DNA of 64,000 bases from Coprinopsis marcescibilis. Lineage: Eukaryota > Basidiomycota > Agaricomycetes > Agaricales > Psathyrellaceae. A model generated the notes under the pieces. It did no database searches. It was not told the DNA's origin and saw only the letters and a list, made by a program, of their open reading frames with translations. Both the position numbers and the translations under genes were made by a program. The DNA lies in NCBI GenBank assembly GCA_004369085.1, contig ML210174.1:62001-126000 (forward strand). The letters run 5' to 3'. Position 1 is the first letter of the stretch; every line of letters begins with the position of its first letter. Below are positions 59,133 through 64,000 of the stretch, piece by piece.

Positions 59133-62022
59133 TTATCGCTTCGTCACCCAGTTAAACATACCTTGTTTGTTTGAGTCCTTGCTCGGTATGGCCCCTGTCT
59201 TGACCTTTGATTTCTTGGGAGGGTTCCCGCTCCCCAAATCTGGTGGCTTGCCCTTTTCTTTGCGCTTCAAGTGATTCACGGCCTCCGTCGCAGTGGTACT
59301 GGTACTAGCGGCGATAGTTTCGCCTTGTGCATCCCAGATGGCCCCTCGACTAAGGCAAAAGTCGATATGGGTATTCAACCCCTGGTTATCCGTTTCCAAC
59401 TTCTTCCCACAAATTGGACACTCGAGTAGCTCGGCTGCTGCACGTGGATTTACTTGTGACATCGTAGAGAGAGATGGCCCGGTGCTCTTGCTTCGATTTT
59501 GGCCGATATCCTTGATGGGCGAATGAGGTGGTTGAGGTTGGCTTCCAGCAGGGGCTGATACAGGCGGCCTGGGACGTTTGGAGTCTATGTTGGAGCGGTT
59601 CCGCCTTGATATAGCTTTGCCTTCATCGAGTATGAAGCTCTCTTCCTCGAACTCGTCATTGTCTTCAACTTCAGGCTGAGAAAAAGGGGCTTCCTCTTCG
59701 TTGTGTTCGTGATAACCTGGCATCGATTCCTCCTCAATTCCTTCCTCTTGATCTTGCTCGTTCAATCCAGCTTCTTCCGAACTTTGGTTAGGATCAAGTT
59801 TAATCCTCTTACGTGCTGGATTCCCTTCCTTCTCGGTAGGCTCTTGCTTAACAGACTCAAAGAACTAAGGAGATGGTGTTAGCTCCTTACGTTACACATG
59901 CACGTCGGTCAAAGCGCCTTACACGCTTGATCCCAATAGGTTTGGTTTCGGCGGCGTTGAGATCTTTCAACTTGGTTAACCTCAACCCAATAAGTCTGAT
60001 CCTCAATGGGAACTCAGGCAGCAAGAGTTCCTTCCCAGTCTAAGAGATGTCAGTCGTAGTTTGCGAATCAGAAGCTGAGGAACTCACATTATACAGTTCG
60101 TCTTTGGTTGTGACCCACCTACCGAACGACTTGGCTCTCGTAAATGTCTGATATGTATCCAGCTTGAATTTGAGTGTGACCGTCTTGCCCACCCAACCCT
60201 CGCGGTTCATATCTGTTTCCAATTCTTCAGCAACTTCGTTGAGTTTTGTAAGAATCAATAATTCTCCAGTCTTGGGGTCGAGGTCGGTCGAGCTGATAGA
60301 CGAGAACGTTCTTTCGGCCCCAATGCTCTTCCGTTCCTCTCGAGCGTGTGGTTCAACGTGGTTTGATGATATCCCAAGATAGGTTCTGAGCAGGAATATT
60401 AGGCCGAATTGCTTGTCCATGAGGGAAATGAGTCCGCGATGGAAGTAGATGTCGCCACAGGTCTTGCATACTGTCAGCATATGCTCCAGTGACATGCATT
60501 TGATAAAGCATACCTTAATGCCAATGGAATCCAAGAGTCGCTCGTTAACCCTTCCAATTCCAGGAATTTTACGGATAGGAAGGTCATGCATAAACTGCTT
60601 CAGTGATTCCGCGTCGAAATCAAGCTTGAACTGGCCATTGGGTTTATTCTAAATATCAGGTCAGCGAGAGGGAAGGATATGATGCCAAACGTCGAACTAC
60701 TTTGTCTGAGCAAATCTACAACAAAACGTTATGAGTAAGTATGCTGCATTTTGTGTTTATATCTACCTTTGCGAGCATCTAGGCCGAACCGAGGTGAATC
60801 CTGAAGCTCGAGGACACAATAGAAATATGCTCACCTTGTTTGGTGCAATGCCAGCACTAACCGTCAGACGCGTCTCCTCGAAGACTACTTGCCTCATTTC
60901 TGAGACCACTTCTTCCACAGGTTTGCAATGTTCCACACAGTAGTTGGTAATGCTGAGCAGAGCAGGTTAAATAAAGCACATGCGATGAAACTGACAAAGG
61001 CTGACTTCAAGTAGGCTTCGTCACAGCCAGCTGGGCACATCGTCGCATCGTAGCGACGAAATATATTCATGATCCTGCCGGAGGTTTCGTTGTACAAGTC
61101 GTAGTGGCTTTTAACCGTTATCAGCCCTGGGCAGAGCTTCCTGGCGATGAAGCCTTTGAAGAAAGATATTAGACAAGTCCATAGTAGCAAACAAAAGGTG
61201 GGTCATACCAGCCATTCCAGAGCGGACGCCAAACTTTCTCGCCTCGTAGGACGCTGTGCTGACAACCCCTCCGCCGACCTGACCGAACAGTGGTTACAAA
61301 GTAGATCAAGAGGCGAAGGAGATTAGATTCACGATGAAAGGCTTTCCTCCGAGACTAGGGTCGCGCAAGACTTCGACATTCTGTTTGAGCAGAAGAAGTT
61401 AGTTCAGTGGCATGTCTGGGGGATTTGTGTACTGACCGCGAAGAAAGCGTCCATGTCGACGTGGACAATGAATTGAGTGAGGTCTCGCTCGTCCTCCATC
61501 TCTGCAATCTGACAACCAAAGAAAGATCAGCAGTCGTCGAATCATACCAGATACTGAGTGACCCACTATTTGGTCAACTTGCGCCTCGATTTTGCCTATA
61601 CATATGCCAGAAGTCAGAAACACTCTATTTGTCTATTCAGCGACGACGGACGAATGTCAGCACCATGCAGCACGGCATCCCTTTCCTGAAGAATCCTGCT
61701 GATACGCTCCGTCAAATCCTTGTCCTTGCGTTTCTCGTTCTGCAGAAAGTGAGTTGGTCAATCAGCAGGGAACTAGCAACGGTCAAACCTCGTAGAACTT
61801 CGACCCTTTTGACGCTTCTGCGATAATCTGATTGACTTCGTTCTGGTCCCGGGTAAGTCTATGTACATATGACGTTGCACAAATCCCAGTTCAGCGTTCA
61901 GTCGTAATCTACCTTGAACCAAACCGACGCGCTCACCCTGCCTTGGTGACCGAAGCTCCTGCCAATCGTCGTAGCAAACTCTCAGTTTGCTGAGAGGCTT
62001 GAGGTGCTTCTGAGGATGACAT
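59133..62022 (-). CDS. POLK: DNA polymerase kappa (Y-family, DinB)
   Basis: Fifteen minus-strand exons (61937-62022, 61789-61858, 61664-61739, 61568-61596, 61437-61508, 61333-61380, 61209-61278, 61006-61153, 60835-60952, 60767-60778, 60701-60715, 60514-60648, 60088-60462, 59923-60039, 59133-59864) give 700 residues. The kappa N-clasp is clear (RRLAGASVTKAG, IIAEASKGSKFYENEKRKDK). Catalytic motifs are IVHVDMDAFFANVEVLRDP (Asp105) and CDEAYLN (Asp194, Glu195), then SAGIAPNKMLAKICSDKNKP and the HhH segment RKIPGIGRVNERLLDSIG. The little-finger domain contains VTLKFKLDTYQTFTRAKSF. A UBZ4 ubiquitin-binding finger lies at ~605-626 (C-x2-C-x13-H-x3-C). The enzyme bypasses lesions in replication. The 12- and 15-nt exons are notable. 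Confidence 0.96.
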
Positions 62023-62420
62023 TGTCGTCAAAGTGTTTATTCATATCCACCGTGTCATAAGTGGTAGTTGTGGGCCTGTGCGAAGGGCCAAAGAAGGTTA
62101 AGGTACTAACAGAGGACATTGGACAAGGCTCCACCCAGACCAGGTTGTGACTTGTCACATGTTACTTTTCGTGACTCGACGCGTTCGGTCACGCGATTAA
62201 AGCATCGCAGGTCACGCGTAAATGAACCGCGGCTCGGAACGAAGGCCCAGGCCCCAGGGCCCCAAATCGAATTCCTCAACTGCAGTAGATTAGGCATTAA
62301 GTTGTAAAAGTAAAGGCAGGACTATGATATGCATTCGGTGTGCTACAGGACGCGAAATTTTTGTGAGAAAGAAACAGGAAAACACTTTACGAAAGAAAAT
62401 ATTCACTGCATAGTAGGACT
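62023..62420. promoter_or_regulatory. POLK upstream region with MCB-like hexamers
   Basis: Between the POLK start and the stop of the caspase-like gene. ACGCGT occurs at 62179-62184 and 62214-62219, with ACGCGA at 62191-62196. That is about 160-200 nt upstream of the POLK ATG. These match MluI cell-cycle box elements used by MBF for S-phase genes in yeasts. Function here is inferred. Confidence 0.45.
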
Positions 62421-64000
62421 TCATAGACCAGAAGGAAGGTACACACTGGAGCCCATAGTGAATGTCACTGGAATAAGAAAAGTGTCCCACATATTTTCTC
62501 CTGAGGCTGCGCGCCAAGAGGCCGCAGACAATTCGTCCAAGATATCCGAAACCTTTGAGCCGTTATCCCTGTTTGGTTGAAGCACGGGCTTGAGCCTAGG
62601 CGCAGTAACCTGAAGCTTGTCAAACAGGCCTAAGCTACCAATCGGCGTCGAGCATAGTAAGACCTTCAGGAACCCCAACTTGTGAGGTGGGTGAAGGTCT
62701 TGGGTTTGGTAAGTACTCCTATCAAGGTTAGGCCACGTTAAAACAACATCCAGAACACCTCCGGGAAATAAGGGCGTAGGAGGACGAGCTGGGCTTTCTT
62801 GTCGAGATTTCTCAGAACTTGTGTCGTCCGAACCAGGTTGATAAATAAGAGCCACGGAATATGTGTCCGGATCCATCGCGAGGACGTACGACCATAGGCC
62901 AACTTTCGAGCCGTTTCGGATAACAAGGTCGAACATAAAGTTAGTGCTGTCGTCGGGATGGATTATCGTCCTGCCACCGGGATTAAGAAGACTGGGTCCT
63001 ACTTTAGAAAATGAAAAGCTGTTGACATCATACAATTCCATCCGGACGAGGTCCTCCAAGGGTTTTGCTGGGTTACCAGTTTGGAGGTGAAGGTTGAATG
63101 TTGCGGCTTCGTTGATGAGTTTGACTGCATTGGCATCCGAGACGATACGGGGGTTGTTCATCCCAGATGAATCGTGCTTCTTGACGACGATGCTTCTTCT
63201 CCGCACTTTGATCGAGATGTCGGCCTCCTTCGAGTCCTCTACTCCTTGCACTGTGATCCCTGTACCTCTCAGAATGCGCAGCGCGTCCGCAGGAAACCCC
63301 TTCTTCAACTTCCATACTGTCATCATCGAGGCAAGAGACGCCTTAAGCTTGACTCGGAAGGGGTTTTCGTTGTTCCAATGCGTTATCCGCGCCCAGCACG
63401 TTCTTGGAACCTTCATGTCCTGTGTTTTGATTTGGGCAAGGCTCCAGGTAGGATGTACCTCCGCGATAGTAACGCTTGCGACGGCAGGGTTCCTCGAGCA
63501 TCGATAATTGTGCAGGTGAAGGGATAGTTCGCACCCCTCGATAATTCCGTGAATATACCCCGCCTCCACCCTGATCCCAATATCCGTATAAGCAACCGAT
63601 AGGAACTTTCCATCAGTGACGAAAGGGACATCGTTGAAAAATATCCGGTTTTTGTGTTTGCCTAAGCATACGGCCCTGTGTCCGGGTTCCAATGCTGCGC
63701 GGTTGATGTAGTCGAAGAGTTGGGCATAGGAAGTGCGATGGAGGGTGAGGGCCGCAAAGCCTTGCATGAGCGACGCTGTAAGTCGACCACCTTCCTTTCC
63801 TTCTACAGCAATGTTTCCGGGCGAACACGCAGCCAAGATTACGTGGCTAGTAGGGCAGGGCTCCAAGAAGCCGAACTGGGCATGTTGTGGTTGTGCACGA
63901 GCACTGGGCCAAAGACCACGGTAAAGATCTTCCCCCGTGGTTTTGCCCGGTGGAGTCCATCGCGTACGACTACGTTCGCGGATATGTTCAGCCGTTTGGG
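62421..64000 (-). CDS. Caspase-like (peptidase C14) protein, 3' part
   Basis: An open frame runs unspliced from the right edge to a TGA at 62421; the start and catalytic His/Cys region lie beyond base 64000. The visible N-terminal part shows the late caspase-fold segment common in agaricomycete C14 proteins: FLEPCPTSHVILAACSPGN, GGRLTASLMQGFAAL, TSYAQLFDYI and CLGKHKNRIFFND. About 400 further residues follow with no domain I can name. They contain alternating strand-like sequence (ADISIKVRRRSIVVKKHD, GRTIIHPDDSTNFMFDLVIR, YSVALIYQPG). Metacaspase-like enzymes cleave after Arg/Lys, and fungal C14 proteins often have non-peptidase roles. Whether this one is active cannot be judged without the missing part. 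Confidence 0.82.
   Translation of the reverse strand, partial: QTAEHIRERSRTRWTPPGKTTGEDLYRGLWPSARAQPQHAQFGFLEPCPTSHVILAACSPGNIAVEGKEGGRLTASLMQGFAALTLHRTSYAQLFDYINRAALEPGHRAVCLGKHKNRIFFNDVPFVTDGKFLSVAYTDIGIRVEAGYIHGIIEGCELSLHLHNYRCSRNPAVASVTIAEVHPTWSLAQIKTQDMKVPRTCWARITHWNNENPFRVKLKASLASMMTVWKLKKGFPADALRILRGTGITVQGVEDSKEADISIKVRRRSIVVKKHDSSGMNNPRIVSDANAVKLINEAATFNLHLQTGNPAKPLEDLVRMELYDVNSFSFSKVGPSLLNPGGRTIIHPDDSTNFMFDLVIRNGSKVGLWSYVLAMDPDTYSVALIYQPGSDDTSSEKSRQESPARPPTPLFPGGVLDVVLTWPNLDRSTYQTQDLHPPHKLGFLKVLLCSTPIGSLGLFDKLQVTAPRLKPVLQPNRDNGSKVSDILDELSAASWRAASGENMWDTFLIPVTFTMGSSVYLPSGL

Overview
This window is nuclear DNA from a filamentous fungus, most probably an agaricomycete basidiomycete. 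The evidence is the very high intron density (up to 32 exons in one gene), introns mostly of 45-60 nt, several exons of 3-16 nt, and gene families typical of mushrooms: a serine-rich GPI-anchored secreted protein, a caspase-like C14 protein, an MGA2/SPT23-like IPT/ankyrin regulator and a P5B ATPase. I rebuilt 23 protein-coding genes exon by exon. I see no tRNA, rRNA, CRISPR array or intact mobile element.

Layout. 1-1120 is the 3' part of an unrecognised gene. 3.1-6.7 kb holds ribosomal protein uS7 (RPS5, minus) and a secreted GPI-type protein. 7.1-18.8 kb holds a 1410-residue gelsolin-repeat protein, then a divergent pair of genome-maintenance genes: NSE4 (SMC5/6 complex, minus) and a HIRAN-SNF2-RING translocase of the Rad5/HLTF class (plus). 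19.4-22.7 kb holds a GNAT acetyltransferase, ARPC4 (Arp2/3) and a nucleolar FKBP, the last two divergent across 171 nt. 23.2-25.9 kb is a complete 17-exon cytochrome P450. 25.9-28.7 kb is gene-poor and carries an imperfect direct repeat. 28.7-36 kb holds an SDR oxidoreductase and a P5B ATPase (YPK9/ATP13A2). 36.3-42.8 kb holds a mucin-like membrane protein, the ERAD subunit HRD3/SEL1L and a SWIB-domain protein. 43-53 kb holds a zinc-finger protein, the MGA2/SPT23-like regulator and a NUP50-type nucleoporin with FG repeats and a Ran-binding domain. 53.3-64 kb holds an uncharacterised 607-residue protein, an RraA-like protein, a GYP1-type Rab GAP, DNA polymerase kappa and the 3' part of a caspase-like gene.

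How the genes relate. Most are conserved housekeeping genes and I see no metabolic cluster. Some share pathways. Rad5/HLTF polyubiquitinates PCNA, and polymerase kappa here has a UBZ4 finger that should read ubiquitin. NSE4 belongs to the same genome-stability theme. Gelsolin and ARPC4 both act on actin. HRD3 and MGA2 both sit in the ER membrane and are linked to the ubiquitin-proteasome system.

The most unusual material is at the gene-structure level: microexons (one splits the Walker A motif of the translocase), four probable GC-AG introns, a RING whose eighth zinc ligand is Asp, an acidic insertion in a helicase lobe, and compact divergent promoters. I found no clearly new multi-gene system. 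The best candidates for undescribed biology are the 607-residue protein with a Cys/His-rich motif and the long C-terminal region of the caspase-like protein.
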